A stretch of DNA of 64,000 bases. Origin: Brevundimonas sp. (GTDB lineage: Bacteria > Pseudomonadota > Alphaproteobacteria > Caulobacterales > Caulobacteraceae). Made by a program: the position numbers and the translations under genes. The stretch covers positions 62,001-126,000 of the forward strand of contig NZ_JACESA010000002.1 of NCBI RefSeq assembly GCF_013912065.1, in the 5' to 3' direction. Below the pieces are notes generated by a model. The model had not been told where the DNA came from, searched no databases, and saw nothing but the letters and a program-made list of their open reading frames with translations. Of the stretch, positions 19,041-27,665 are shown piece after piece (positions within the stretch are counted from its first letter, which is position 1; every line of letters begins with the position of its first letter).

Positions 19041-19075
19041 GTTGATGGAGCCTCGGCTTTCGAGGCTCCATCAAC
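19041..19075. terminator. Perfect 15-bp hairpin between converging operons
   Basis: The 15-base arms 19041-19055 (GTTGATGGAGCCTCG) and 19061-19075 are exact inverted repeats around a 5-base loop (GCTTT). There is no T-run, so it may act as a two-way terminator or transcript-stabilising hairpin. It lies about 94 bases after the paoC paralogue and five bases before the stop of the converging gene at 19081. Confidence 0.75.
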
Positions 19076-19080
19076 GGAGA

Positions 19081-19554
19081 TCAGAGCTTTCCTTGCGTGA
19101 GCAGCTCGCGGGTTCTCGTGAGTGTTGACAGAAGTGCGGCCCTGTAGCCGCTTTCGCTGTCGAACTGGGCTTGCTCGGCCTGTTCCTCAGGACCGCCGGC
19201 CGCCCGGTCGCGCAGGCCGAGGTAGCAATAGAAGCGCAGTTGCAGGGCACCGTTCTCGTCTTCGAACAGTTCGTTGACGATGGCGCCCTCGCGCGGCCCG
19301 GCCGCTTGGAAGAATGTCACCTTGTGCTCCGGCTCGAGGGTGATGATCTCGCGCAGGTCGGCGCCAGCGATTGTCGCCTCGCGCACGAAGTGGGTCGGGC
19401 TTTCCTCGATTACGTCGCAGCGGGTGCACAGACCTTCCGGAAGGAAGAGGCGGGCGTCTCGCGCCTTGAGCTCCAGACCGGCCCAGATTTGTGCGCGGGT
19501 CAGTATGGTCTCGCCGGCGGCGTTCACCGGTACGGTGGCGGTTGAGTAGATCAT
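19081..19554 (-). CDS. SRPBCC-fold AtaL-like protein (DUF1857)
   Basis: A 157-residue protein. MIYSTATVPVNAAG, then LTRAQIWAGLELKARDARLF, then CDVIEESPTHFVREATI are features of the AtaL-like/DUF1857 group of START-domain proteins, small ligand-binding proteins of unknown role. The start at 19554 follows AAGGAG by seven bases; an overlapping ATG five bases upstream leads straight to a stop. It is the second gene after the NAD(P)-binding protein at 19581, with 26 bases between them, so the two are probably one transcript. Pairing with an NmrA-like reductase beside a LysR gene hints at handling of a small hydrophobic ligand; this is inference. Confidence 0.78.
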   Translation of the reverse strand: MIYSTATVPVNAAGETILTRAQIWAGLELKARDARLFLPEGLCTRCDVIEESPTHFVREATIAGADLREIITLEPEHKVTFFQAAGPREGAIVNELFEDENGALQLRFYCYLGLRDRAAGGPEEQAEQAQFDSESGYRAALLSTLTRTRELLTQGKL

Positions 19555-19580
19555 GTCATGTCTCCTTGTTGTCGATGCGT

Positions 19581-20453
19581 TCAGGCCGCGTCGGCGGCGA
19601 TACGGGCGGCGAAGTCGCGGTAGGTGTGGAGCTGGCGGCCGAGTAGGGTGGTCAGGCGCTCGACGTCGCCAGGCTCCGGGACCATGCCGTCGCTGACGTA
19701 GCGCTCGGCCATAAGGCGCATCTCGTAGGCCATCCACTTCGGCATCAGAGTGGCCAGGTTCTGCTCGAAGCCCGTGGGGTCATCCCCGCCATAGGCGATG
19801 GGCCGGCCGAGGACTTCGGACCACACGGCGGCGATGCTCTCTCCCGTCAGGGTGTCGGGCCCGACCAGGTTGAGGGTGGTGATTGGCAGGCGATCGTCGG
19901 CCGCATCGCGCCGGATCAGTTCGATGGCTGCGACTTCGGCAATGTCGCGGGCGTCGACCATGGCCACGCCCTTGTCGCCGATGGGCATCGGATAGACGCC
20001 ATAGCCGAGGATGACGTCCTTGATCATCGTTTCGTTGTCGATGAAGTAGGCCGGGCGCAGGATGGTGGCGCTGAAGCCCATCTGCTCGATCATCCGTTCC
20101 GCCCCGGATTTCACCGCGAAGTGGGGGACGTTGACGAAGCGCTCGCTGTGAATGACCGACAGATAGACGACCCGCTCGACCCCGGCTTCGCGGGCGACGT
20201 TCAGGGTGATGAGCGCCTGAGTGAATTCATCGGCGGCCACTGCGTTGAGCAGGAATAAGGTGCGGACGCCGGTGAAGGCGGCGCGCAGGGCGTCCAGGTC
20301 GAGCATGTCGCCTTGGGCGACCTCGACCTGTGCGGGGAACTCGGCCCTGGCGGCGTCGCGCACAAGAACGCGGACGTCCGCGCCGCGCTCGATCAGATTC
20401 TGCACGACATGGCGGCCGACACGGCCGGTGGCGCCGGTAACGAGGATGGTCAT
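19581..20453 (-). CDS. NAD(P)-binding NmrA/SDR-a-family protein
   Basis: A 290-residue atypical short-chain dehydrogenase. The Rossmann motif GATGRVGR is at residues 7-14, followed by VRVLVRDAARA (dinucleotide selectivity loop) and GDMLDLDALRAAFTGVRTLF. The sequence resembles the NmrA/QOR2-like group, which act as NADPH-sensing proteins or quinone reductases. The canonical YxxxK pair is not obvious, so catalysis is uncertain. It is divergent from the LysR gene at 20557 with a 103-base gap, the standard layout for LysR-controlled reductases. Confidence 0.82.
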   Translation of the reverse strand: MTILVTGATGRVGRHVVQNLIERGADVRVLVRDAARAEFPAQVEVAQGDMLDLDALRAAFTGVRTLFLLNAVAADEFTQALITLNVAREAGVERVVYLSVIHSERFVNVPHFAVKSGAERMIEQMGFSATILRPAYFIDNETMIKDVILGYGVYPMPIGDKGVAMVDARDIAEVAAIELIRRDAADDRLPITTLNLVGPDTLTGESIAAVWSEVLGRPIAYGGDDPTGFEQNLATLMPKWMAYEMRLMAERYVSDGMVPEPGDVERLTTLLGRQLHTYRDFAARIAADAA

Positions 20454-20556
20454 TGAAGGTCTCCGGGTTGGGGTATGGGAACACCCGCAAAATCAGTGAT
20501 CCACATTTGATCCGATAGCCGCTAGTTTGGGACAAACCGTCTCACAGGTGGAACAG

Positions 20557-21450
20557 ATGGACCTGCTGGCCCTCGCTGACTTCAACCTCGTCGCACGACA
20601 TGAAGGGTTCGGTCGCGCCGCCCGGGCGTCATCCCGGCCCAAGGCGACGCTGTCGCGTCGCGTCGCGGAACTAGAGGCGGCCCTTGGGCTGAGGCTGTTC
20701 GAACGCGGCGGACGGTCCCTCAAGCTCACCCAGGAGGGTCAGATTCTCCACCGACGGACAGCCGCGCTTCTGACTGAGCTTGAGGAAGCCGCCGCCACCG
20801 TCGCCTCGGCCGGAGATGCCCCACGGGGTCGGATGCGGATCAGCGCGCCGCTCCTCTTCTCGCAGGTCGCCATGGGCCGTCTCGCCGCGGACTTCGCCGC
20901 GCGCTTCCCTGATGTCAGTCTGGAAGTCACGACCGAAGACCGACCCGTGGACATGATAGAGGAGGGCTATGACCTCGCTATCCGCGTCAATCCGGACGCG
21001 GATGAGACCTTGGTTGGGCGGGCCTTCCTGCGGGACCGGCTCGTGGTCGTCGCTGCGCCTGGCTTCGCGCGTCCGATCGACGATGCGCCAGTTCGCGCGG
21101 TGGTTCGGGGGTCTGTCGGACTGCGACCAGGCTGGACGACAGAGTCTTCTGGCAAGCGGGAGACCTTCGAGATCAATCCGGTCCTCAATTTGTCATCCAT
21201 GATCATGGTTCGGGACGCGGCGCGCGCCGGGGCAGGGGCGGCCCGTCTACCAATCTCGCTCGTGAGCCGCGACCTTGCGTCCGGCAAGCTTGTGCTGTGG
21301 GGTAACGTCGAGGGACCTGAGATCGCGCTGTGGGCCCTCTATCCGTCGCGCCGGCTGCTCAGTGCGAGGGTGGTGGCCTTCCTTGAACACCTCAGAACTG
21401 CATTTCCAACAGGCGCGCCGGAAGAACTCGCAGCCTTCACCGGCGACTAG
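20557..21450 (+). CDS. LysR-family transcriptional regulator
   Basis: A 297-residue LysR protein. The DNA-binding part reads MDLLALADFNLVARHEGF, then ARASSRPKATLSRRVAELEA, LGLRLFERGGRSL; the effector domain starts MRISAPLLFSQVAM. The ATG at 20557 with AGGTGGA just before it gives the family N-terminus; a further in-frame ATG lies at 20527. It is divergent from the NmrA-like gene and probably controls it together with the AtaL-like gene. About 280 bases without a recognisable gene or motif follow. Confidence 0.87.
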   Translation: MDLLALADFNLVARHEGFGRAARASSRPKATLSRRVAELEAALGLRLFERGGRSLKLTQEGQILHRRTAALLTELEEAAATVASAGDAPRGRMRISAPLLFSQVAMGRLAADFAARFPDVSLEVTTEDRPVDMIEEGYDLAIRVNPDADETLVGRAFLRDRLVVVAAPGFARPIDDAPVRAVVRGSVGLRPGWTTESSGKRETFEINPVLNLSSMIMVRDAARAGAGAARLPISLVSRDLASGKLVLWGNVEGPEIALWALYPSRRLLSARVVAFLEHLRTAFPTGAPEELAAFTGD

Positions 21451-21732
21451 CTTGCGATCCACTTGAATGTCCCGTTCCGGTAAGGAAGTCAGAGTCCGCA
21501 ACTGGCGCGGTGCTGCCGCAAACCTAAAAGGCTCCGCCGCCGGCGATGTGCCAGCCGTGGGCGCGCAGAGTGGCGGGCTCGAATCGATGGCGGCGACGAC
21601 TGTGCGGCGCGAAGCCTTGGCCTGGTTTACGGTCTGACAGCGATCGAGCTTCACGAGCGCATCTCCTGATCCGGTCGGAACAGTTCAAGTCGTCGCACAC
21701 TGACTCCCACGGGCGCAGTGCGGAGGAAAACC

Positions 21733-22275
21733 ATGTCCTATCGACGCTTCGGCGCGATGATCGCCACCTCGACGGTGGTGATGTTCGGCCTGATGTATTT
21801 GAACACCTATGCTGTCGAAGAGGTGCGGTTCAGCCAGACGCGGATGTGGATGGCCCTGCTGATGGGGGCGGTGATGGCCGTCGTCATGCTGGGCTTCATG
21901 TGGAAGATGTACGACGGCCGCCGGCTCAAGATCGGCATCCTAGCCGGGGCGGCCGTGGTCGCCTTGGGTTCCTTGTGGCTGGTTCGCGGCCAGGAGACGG
22001 TCGGCGACGTGGCCTACATGAAGGCGATGATCCCGCACCATTCCATCGCCATCATGACCAGCGAGCGGGCCCACATCCGCGATCCGGAAGTGAGACTGCT
22101 TGCCGACCGGATCATCGACGCCCAGGTGCGCGAGATCGCGGAGATGGACCGTCTGATCGCCCGGCTTGAGGCGTCGCCCCCGCCGAAAGGCGCGCCAGAC
22201 CTTCCCGACTATCGCGATCGCGCCGCCGCCCCGCCGCCGCCGGAGACGGACTTCAGCGGCGGCTCGACACGCTGA
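21733..22275 (+). CDS. DUF305 membrane protein
   Basis: A 180-residue protein with three N-terminal hydrophobic helices (MIATSTVVMFGLMYL, MALLMGAVMAVVMLGFMW, IGILAGAAVVALGSLWLV) and a C-terminal DUF305 domain with the signature MKAMIPHHSIAIMTSERA. The DUF305 histidine pair is a likely metal (often copper) site facing the periplasm. GGAGG lies six bases before the ATG. It ends with a proline-rich tail. No partner genes are adjacent and it converges with mocA. Family assignment is firm and function unknown. Confidence 0.85.
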   Translation: MSYRRFGAMIATSTVVMFGLMYLNTYAVEEVRFSQTRMWMALLMGAVMAVVMLGFMWKMYDGRRLKIGILAGAAVVALGSLWLVRGQETVGDVAYMKAMIPHHSIAIMTSERAHIRDPEVRLLADRIIDAQVREIAEMDRLIARLEASPPPKGAPDLPDYRDRAAAPPPPETDFSGGSTR

Positions 22276-22364
22276 AACCGCCGTTGGCTTTAAGCCGAAG
22301 CGGGGCCGAACCCAGACGGCTCGGCCCGTACGTTCAGTGGGGAGAGGCTTGCGGGGCGGTCGCC

Positions 22365-22946
22365 TCAGGGGTGACGGCCGAGATCTTCGGGACGATCAAC
22401 GTCGAACACCGCCCTGTCGTCCGCGGTCGTGAAGACGGCGACGTCGTCGCGCCCAGCGAGCAGGGACCGCGCCCCCCGGTCGCCGCGGGTCCGCAGCAGG
22501 TCCTGAAAGAACGCGCGTCCGAAGACGATGGGATGGGCCGGCCCGTCGGCATGGTCGAGGCGCGCGGCGACGGCTCCGGCCTCGACGGCGTCGATCAGGG
22601 GGGCGACCGAGGACGGGTCGACCAGGGGCATGTCGCCGAGGAAGACGGCCAGGCTTTCGGCCTCCGGGGGCAGGGCCTCGACCCCGGCCCTGAGGGAGGC
22701 CGACAGCCCGTCGTCCCAATCGGGCGCCTCCACGATCCGCAGTCTCGGATCGGTCAGGGCGTTGAGCGCGGCCCGGACGTCGTCGGACCGGCACCCCACC
22801 ACCACGACCACGTCGTCGACCGGCGCCGCGAGGGCGGTCTCGACGGACCAGAGGACCAGCGGCCGGCCGCGCCAGTCGGCGAGGAGCTTGCCGCCGCCGA
22901 ACCGTCGGCCCGCGCCGCCGGCCAAGACCAAGGCGTGCCGGGTCAC
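22365..22946 (-). CDS. mocA: Molybdenum cofactor cytidylyltransferase, MocA-like
   Basis: A 193-residue nucleotidyltransferase. LAGGAGRRFGGGK near the N-terminus is the NTP-binding loop, GDMPLVDPS the metal-binding segment, and GPAHPIVFGR the product-binding region. MocA turns Mo-molybdopterin into the cytosine dinucleotide cofactor used by PaoABC- and Ior-type hydroxylases. No guanylyltransferase MobA is seen in the window. Its ATG overlaps the xdhC stop (ATGA), so it is translated with the chaperone gene. CTP specificity is inferred from partners, since MobA and MocA share this fold. Confidence 0.85.
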   Translation of the reverse strand: MTRHALVLAGGAGRRFGGGKLLADWRGRPLVLWSVETALAAPVDDVVVVVGCRSDDVRAALNALTDPRLRIVEAPDWDDGLSASLRAGVEALPPEAESLAVFLGDMPLVDPSSVAPLIDAVEAGAVAARLDHADGPAHPIVFGRAFFQDLLRTRGDRGARSLLAGRDDVAVFTTADDRAVFDVDRPEDLGRHP

Positions 22947-23857
22947 GCCCGCGTGCCGATGATCTCGCCGACGACGGCCGCGGCGACCTCGTGCGGCGCA
23001 CGGGCGGCGATCTTCAGGCCGATGGGAGCGTGCAGCCGTTTCAGGGCGTCGGTGGGGACGCCGTCCGCCTCCAGCCGGGCCAGGCGTTCGGGCAGGCGTC
23101 GGCGCGCGCCGAGCACGCCGACATAGCCGGTGTCCCGCCCGAGCGCGGTCACAAGGGCCTCGTGGTCGAGATCGGCGTCATGGGTGGCGATGGCGACGGC
23201 CGTCCATCGGTCGGGCGCGAGGGCGGCAAGGGCCGCGGCGGGATCGTCGCGCCGGTAGTCGACGGCCAGCGGCGGCGGGGTCTCTGGGCCCTTGGGACGG
23301 ACCAGGGTCACCTGCCAGCCCTGGGCCAGACCCGCCGAGGCCATGGCCAGGGCGAAGGCGTCCGCGCCGACGACCACCAGCCGCTGGACCGGCGCGTAGT
23401 CGCGCAGGCGGTCGGGAGGGTCGGCCGGGCCGCCCACGACGCTGCGTCGTTCGCCGTCGGAGATCAGGGTGACGAGACGACGCTGGTCGCGGGCCCCTCT
23501 GAGCGCCGCGATCACCGGGTCGTCGGGGAGGACGGGCTCCACCAGCAGGTCCAGCCGTCCGCCGCAGGGCAGGCGGGTGTCGACATAGGGGCTGCCGCGC
23601 CCGTAGACGACCCGTCTCGGTCGGCCGGCCGCTATCACCTCGCGGCCGTGCAGGGCGACGTCGGCCTCGATGCAGCCGCCGGACAGAAATCCCCCCATGT
23701 CGTCCCGGGTGACCACCATCTGGGCGCCGACGCCGCGGGGTCCGCCGCCCTCGGCCGACGTGATGGTGATTAGCGCGAAGGGCTCGCCGCGATCGGCGGC
23801 CGCGAACATGCGCGGTCGCATGTCGTCCTCAAGGCCCGCGGTATACCAGTCGCTCAT
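22943..23857 (-). CDS. xdhC: XdhC/PaoD-family molybdenum-cofactor insertion chaperone
   Basis: A 304-residue XdhC-type protein. The N-terminal XdhC/CoxI domain shows GGGPRGVGAQMVV and GGCIEADVALHG; the C-terminal Rossmann domain starts RLVVVGADAFALAM and ends YVGVLGARRRLPERLARLEA. These proteins bind matured cofactor and load it, often after sulfuration, into xanthine-oxidase-family subunits; PaoD is the E. coli example. It lies immediately upstream of and overlapping mocA, and a ModE-like palindrome sits about 70 bases before its start, so molybdate control of this pair is likely. It could serve all three hydroxylases in the window. Confidence 0.9.
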   Translation of the reverse strand: MSDWYTAGLEDDMRPRMFAAADRGEPFALITITSAEGGGPRGVGAQMVVTRDDMGGFLSGGCIEADVALHGREVIAAGRPRRVVYGRGSPYVDTRLPCGGRLDLLVEPVLPDDPVIAALRGARDQRRLVTLISDGERRSVVGGPADPPDRLRDYAPVQRLVVVGADAFALAMASAGLAQGWQVTLVRPKGPETPPPLAVDYRRDDPAAALAALAPDRWTAVAIATHDADLDHEALVTALGRDTGYVGVLGARRRLPERLARLEADGVPTDALKRLHAPIGLKIAARAPHEVAAAVVGEIIGTRA

Positions 23858-23928
23858 CCCTCATCCCGCAGCTGGACCTGTCGGACGCGGCCGGCGCGCG
23901 CCGGCCGACGGCCGAACCGCTCGGAGGT

Positions 23929-23954
23929 CCGATATAGCGCCTCATATATATCGG
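23929..23954. promoter_or_regulatory. ModE-box-like palindrome upstream of xdhC-mocA
   Basis: Arms CCGATATA (23929-23936) and TATATCGG (23947-23954) are perfect 8-base inverted repeats with ten bases between. This is the best of three similar sites. It lies between the xdhC start (23857) and the stop of the ModE-like gene (23983), so it can act on xdhC-mocA. Confidence 0.6.
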
Positions 23955-23982
23955 TCTGACCGGGAGACCAAACGAAGAGCGG

Positions 23983-24366
23983 TCAGGAGCCGGGCGGGGA
24001 AAGCGGGGTTTCGCGCAGGTTGTCGACGAGGGCCGCATAGGCCGGGTCCTCGCGGGTCGCCGCCGTCAGGCGCTGCTCGAGAGCGCGAAAGGCCTCCAGA
24101 ACGAGGGTCCCCTCGTCGGTGAGGAGGGCCCCCTGGGTCGGACCGCCGCGCACGGCGGTGACGAGAGGCGTCCGCCAGCAGCGGTTCATTTCGTCCACCA
24201 GAGCCCAGCAGCGCTTGTAGCTCATGCCGAGCGCCCGCCCCGCAGCCGTGATCGAGCCGTGGGTCTGGATGGCTTCCAGAACCGCCGCCTTGCCGGGGCC
24301 CATGGCGCCGGTCCCGGCGCTCATCACCTGAAGTCGCAATTTGACCGGTCCGACCTGCGCCAGCAT
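23983..24366 (-). CDS. modE: ModE-like winged-helix regulator (DNA-binding domain only)
   Basis: A protein of about 127 residues matching only the N-terminal DNA-binding domain of ModE: LRLQVMSAGTGAMGPGKAAV, then QTHGSITAAGRALGMSYKRC, then WALVDEMNRCWRTPLV, and GPTQGALLTDEG. ModE regulators repress or activate molybdate transport and Moco genes. The two C-terminal molybdate-binding MOP domains of E. coli ModE are missing, so molybdate sensing would have to work differently. An ATG at 24381 is an alternative start. Its gene sits beside xdhC-mocA and next to the best ModE-like palindrome. Confidence 0.8.
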   Translation of the reverse strand: MLAQVGPVKLRLQVMSAGTGAMGPGKAAVLEAIQTHGSITAAGRALGMSYKRCWALVDEMNRCWRTPLVTAVRGGPTQGALLTDEGTLVLEAFRALEQRLTAATREDPAYAALVDNLRETPLSPPGS

Positions 24367-24553
24367 CTCGGGCTCTCCCATTTGCCTGATCGTCCTATAC
24401 GCCTCATCGGGGCGGCGGGAAGAGGATTGGACAAGCGTTTGGGACGAACGCACCGAAACCCGCGAAAGATCGGCCGGGCTCGCCGACGCGCTTTCACAAA
24501 TCGGGTTCGCCTCCTGGCGAGGGTCGCCGGCGGCGATCAACGGTCGATCTTCA

Positions 24554-25462
24554 TCAGCTCGCGATCGCATCCAGCACATGGCCGCGAAGCCAACGGTGCC
24601 CCGCGTCGGCGTCGAGGCGCGGGTGCCACATCTGCGAAACCGTGATCCCTTCGACCTCCAGCGGCAGATCAAAGCTCTCGACCAAGCCCGTGGATTCGCC
24701 GACGCCGAGACGAGCGGCCATGTAGGAGGCGGGCAGCAGGGCGACGAGGTCTGAAGCGGCGGCGATGGCCACGGCCGCGGCGAAGCCGGGGACGACGGCG
24801 ATGACGGTTCGCGACAAGCCCAGGTCCGCGAGCGCACGATCGACCGGGCCGACGGCCACGCCGCGCCGCGACGCGGCCACGTGTTCGCACGCGGCGTATC
24901 GCTGGGGCGTGATCGGCTCGGCCAGCAGGGGATGGCCCTTGCGCGCCACGCCGACGAATCTGTCGCGGAACAGCGTCTGGATCCGGATCTCCGGCCCGCT
25001 TTCGCCGAGGACGCCGATCTCCAGGTCCACGTCGCCTTCACGCAGGGCGCGAACGTCCTTGTCGGGCTTGGGCGCGAACCGAAGCCGCACGCCGGGCGCC
25101 TCGGCCCTCAGGCCGGCGAGGAGTCTGGCTCCCATCGTTTCGACGAAGCCGTCGTTGGCGCGGATCGTGAACGACCTCTCGATCGCGGCGGGATCGAAAA
25201 CGTCGTCGCCGGGCTGAAAGACCGAAAGGGCCTCCTGGGTGACCTGGCGGACTTGAACACGCAACGCTTCGGCCCGGGGCGTCAGCACCAGCCCACGACC
25301 GGCGCGGACCAGGAGCGGGTCCGCGGTCGCGGCGCGCAGTCGGTCGAGGGTGCGGCTCATCGCCGATGGACTGAGACCCATCTTGCGGGCGGCGCGGACG
25401 ACGCTGACTTCGGTCAGCAGGGCGTTAAGCGCCGGAAGAAGGCTGAGATCGGGAACGGCCAT
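24554..25462 (-). CDS. LysR-family transcriptional regulator
   Basis: A 302-residue LysR protein of the NodD/LinR-like branch. MAVPDLSLLPALNALLTEVS leads into the helix-turn-helix AARKMGLSPSAMSRTLDRLR and LLVRAGRGLVLTPRAE. The effector domain begins FTIRANDGFVETMGARLL. AGGAG lies seven bases before the ATG at 25462. It is divergent from the amidohydrolase gene at 25592 with 129 bases between them, which makes that gene its likely target. A role connected with the molybdenum genes on its other side is not suggested by orientation. Confidence 0.87.
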   Translation of the reverse strand: MAVPDLSLLPALNALLTEVSVVRAARKMGLSPSAMSRTLDRLRAATADPLLVRAGRGLVLTPRAEALRVQVRQVTQEALSVFQPGDDVFDPAAIERSFTIRANDGFVETMGARLLAGLRAEAPGVRLRFAPKPDKDVRALREGDVDLEIGVLGESGPEIRIQTLFRDRFVGVARKGHPLLAEPITPQRYAACEHVAASRRGVAVGPVDRALADLGLSRTVIAVVPGFAAAVAIAAASDLVALLPASYMAARLGVGESTGLVESFDLPLEVEGITVSQMWHPRLDADAGHRWLRGHVLDAIAS

Positions 25463-25591
25463 GGGAAGGCTCCTGCGGCCGCACCCATGACCTGACAATT
25501 GCATTTTGCGCAATGATCGAGTGCGGCTGCTGAGCGTACCGCACGAGCGTTCGACGCGCTAACCCCTCTTCACCATGCAAGAGGAACGCAG

Positions 25592-26569
25592 ATGAAATTG
25601 ATCGCCATCGAGGAGCATTTCCTGACGCGAGAGGTGAGCGACGCCTGGGCGGCGGCTCCGGGACCTGCCGATCCGACCTGCGCCTATCACGCCGGCGAAC
25701 TGGCCGCCCGGCTGGAGGATCTGGGCGACATGCGGCTAGACCTCATGGACGAGACGGGGGTCGATGTTCAGGTCCTGTCGCTCACCACGCCCGGACTTCA
25801 TAATCTTGAGGCGGGGGCCAGTGCGGCTCTGGCGCGCCGGACGAACGACCTTGTCGCCCAGGCGGTCGCGCGCCGGCCTGACCGCTTCCAGGGCTTCGCC
25901 GCCCTGCCGACCCCGTCGCCCGCCGAGGCGCCGCGGGAGCTGGAACGGGCGGTGCGCCAGCTGGGGCTGAAGGGGGCGATGCTGTGCGGTCGGACGCGCG
26001 AGAAGCCTCTCGACCATCCCGATTTCTGGCCGCTGTTCGAGTGCGCCGCAGCCCTTGGCGTCCCTCTCTTCATCCATCCGCAGATCCCGTCCGAGGCCGT
26101 GCGCGAGGCGTCCTACTCGGGGATCGGCGAAGGACTGGACCTTGCCCTGGCCGGGCCCGGGCTGGGCTGGCATTACGAGGCCGGGCTGCAGTTCGTGCGG
26201 CTCGTCCTGGCGGGCGTCTTCGACCGGTTCCCGGGCCTGCAGGTCATCCTCGGACACTGGGGCGAGGTGGTGCTGTTCTACCTCGAGCGGATGACGGCGC
26301 TTGACCGCGTCGCGCGGCTCGACCGGTCGTTCGCCGTCTGCGCGCGGGAGAATCTGCATGTGACGGCCAGCGGCATGTTCAGCGACGCCTATCTGAAGCG
26401 ATGCGTCGAGATCGTGGGCGTCGATCGCATCCTGTTCTCGACCGACTATCCCTACCAGTATCGGCCGGGTCGAACCGCCCGAACCTATCTGGATCAGGTC
26501 CCGCTCGATGCGTCGGGGAAGGCGAAGTTCGCCCATGAAAACTGGGAGCGCCTGACGGGCCGCAGCTGA
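25592..26569 (+). CDS. Amidohydrolase-family protein, resorcylate/dihydroxybenzoate decarboxylase-like
   Basis: A 325-residue member of the ACMSD/amidohydrolase-2 group. The N-terminal metal site is Glu-x-His in AIEEHF, the variant found in gamma-resorcylate and 2,3-dihydroxybenzoate decarboxylases in place of HxH. Further metal or substrate residues are seen in LFIHPQ, LGHWGE and STDYPY. These enzymes decarboxylate aromatic acids non-oxidatively or hydrolyse related bonds in the cytoplasm; the exact substrate is open. GAGGA lies upstream of the ATG. It is divergent from a LysR regulator and stands alone on its strand. Confidence 0.85.
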   Translation: MKLIAIEEHFLTREVSDAWAAAPGPADPTCAYHAGELAARLEDLGDMRLDLMDETGVDVQVLSLTTPGLHNLEAGASAALARRTNDLVAQAVARRPDRFQGFAALPTPSPAEAPRELERAVRQLGLKGAMLCGRTREKPLDHPDFWPLFECAAALGVPLFIHPQIPSEAVREASYSGIGEGLDLALAGPGLGWHYEAGLQFVRLVLAGVFDRFPGLQVILGHWGEVVLFYLERMTALDRVARLDRSFAVCARENLHVTASGMFSDAYLKRCVEIVGVDRILFSTDYPYQYRPGRTARTYLDQVPLDASGKAKFAHENWERLTGRS

Positions 26570-26660
26570 TCGGTTCCGGGCGCAATGGCGCCCGCGCCGG
26601 ACGTCGGTCTGTGTTCATGTCGCGTGACCGGCGGCCTATAGGCTTCATGGGCTGAAAGCC

Positions 26661-27575
26661 TCAACGGCTGTAGGCCCAGGCGCCCGAGGCATCGAGCGCT
26701 GCGACGAACCGGTGTTGTCCCGGACCTGCCAGCCATGCCTCGAAGGACAGAAGATCGGGGACGAGCGCGCGCATCGCGTCCAGGTCCGCCGAACCGGACA
26801 GGACGCCCCGGTCCTGCAGCGCCGTCAGCTTTTGCAAAAAGACGTTGGCCGCGAGCACCGCGTCGCTGAACCGGGCATAGGGGATGGGCCGGCCGGCGGC
26901 GGCGCTGAAGAGGCGTTCGAAATCACGGCCGGTGACGCGGTCGCCGGCGATGTCGAATGTGCGACCCACGAATCGCTCACGGTCGGCGAACACGGCCGCG
27001 ACGAGCCTGCCGATATCCTCGACGGCGATGAACTGCATGGACTGGTCGGGGGTCATGAAGAAGCTGAAGCGGCCTTCATCCAGACCGAAGCCCGGCATCA
27101 TCAGCATCTCCATGAAGACCGTGGGTCTCACGATGGTCGCGTCGATCGGCAGGGTCCGGATGTGCGCCTCGATCCGCATCTTGCTGTCGAAATGGCCCAT
27201 GCCGGTCGGCTGCTCCCCGACCGCAGCGCCGGAGCTGTAGACGAGGTGGCGCACGCCCGCCTCGACCGCCAGGTCGGCCACGAGGATCCCCCAGCCCGTC
27301 TCCTGTGCGTCGGTGATCTCGCCGCCGGGCGAGCTGGTCTGGACGCTGAAGACACCCTCCGCGCCCTGCATCGCCCGCCTGATCGAGCCCGGGTCCTCGA
27401 AATCGCCTTCGAAGATTTCGGCGCCGGCGGCGCGGAGCGCCCCGGCGGCGGCCGCCGCGGGATTGCGCGTCAGAATGCGAACCGTGCGCCCGGCCTGGAG
27501 CAGGGCCCGGGCGACCGAGCCGCCCTGCTGCCCCGTGGCGCCGAAGACCAGGACCGGTCCCATTGAGTTCGTCAT
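26661..27575 (-). CDS. NmrA-family NAD(P)-binding protein
   Basis: A 304-residue NmrA-like protein. VFGATGQQGGSVARALLQAG holds the GxxGxxG dinucleotide motif; RILTRNPAAAAA is the selectivity loop, and GDFEDPGSIRRAMQGAEGVF is the next conserved block. The group contains redox-sensing NADP-binding regulators and reductases; the catalytic status is unknown. It is divergent from an HxlR regulator with a 90-base gap that contains an AT-rich stretch (ACGCATATATAC) suited to an operator. HxlR/NmrA-reductase pairs of this kind usually respond to electrophiles or quinones. Confidence 0.83.
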   Translation of the reverse strand: MTNSMGPVLVFGATGQQGGSVARALLQAGRTVRILTRNPAAAAAGALRAAGAEIFEGDFEDPGSIRRAMQGAEGVFSVQTSSPGGEITDAQETGWGILVADLAVEAGVRHLVYSSGAAVGEQPTGMGHFDSKMRIEAHIRTLPIDATIVRPTVFMEMLMMPGFGLDEGRFSFFMTPDQSMQFIAVEDIGRLVAAVFADRERFVGRTFDIAGDRVTGRDFERLFSAAAGRPIPYARFSDAVLAANVFLQKLTALQDRGVLSGSADLDAMRALVPDLLSFEAWLAGPGQHRFVAALDASGAWAYSR

Positions 27576-27665
27576 CGTTCAACCCTCATCATCATCAAGG
27601 GTTACGCATATATACTGCTGCAGAAGCGCCGGAAGACGGCACAAATTCCAGCCCAAGGCACACCG

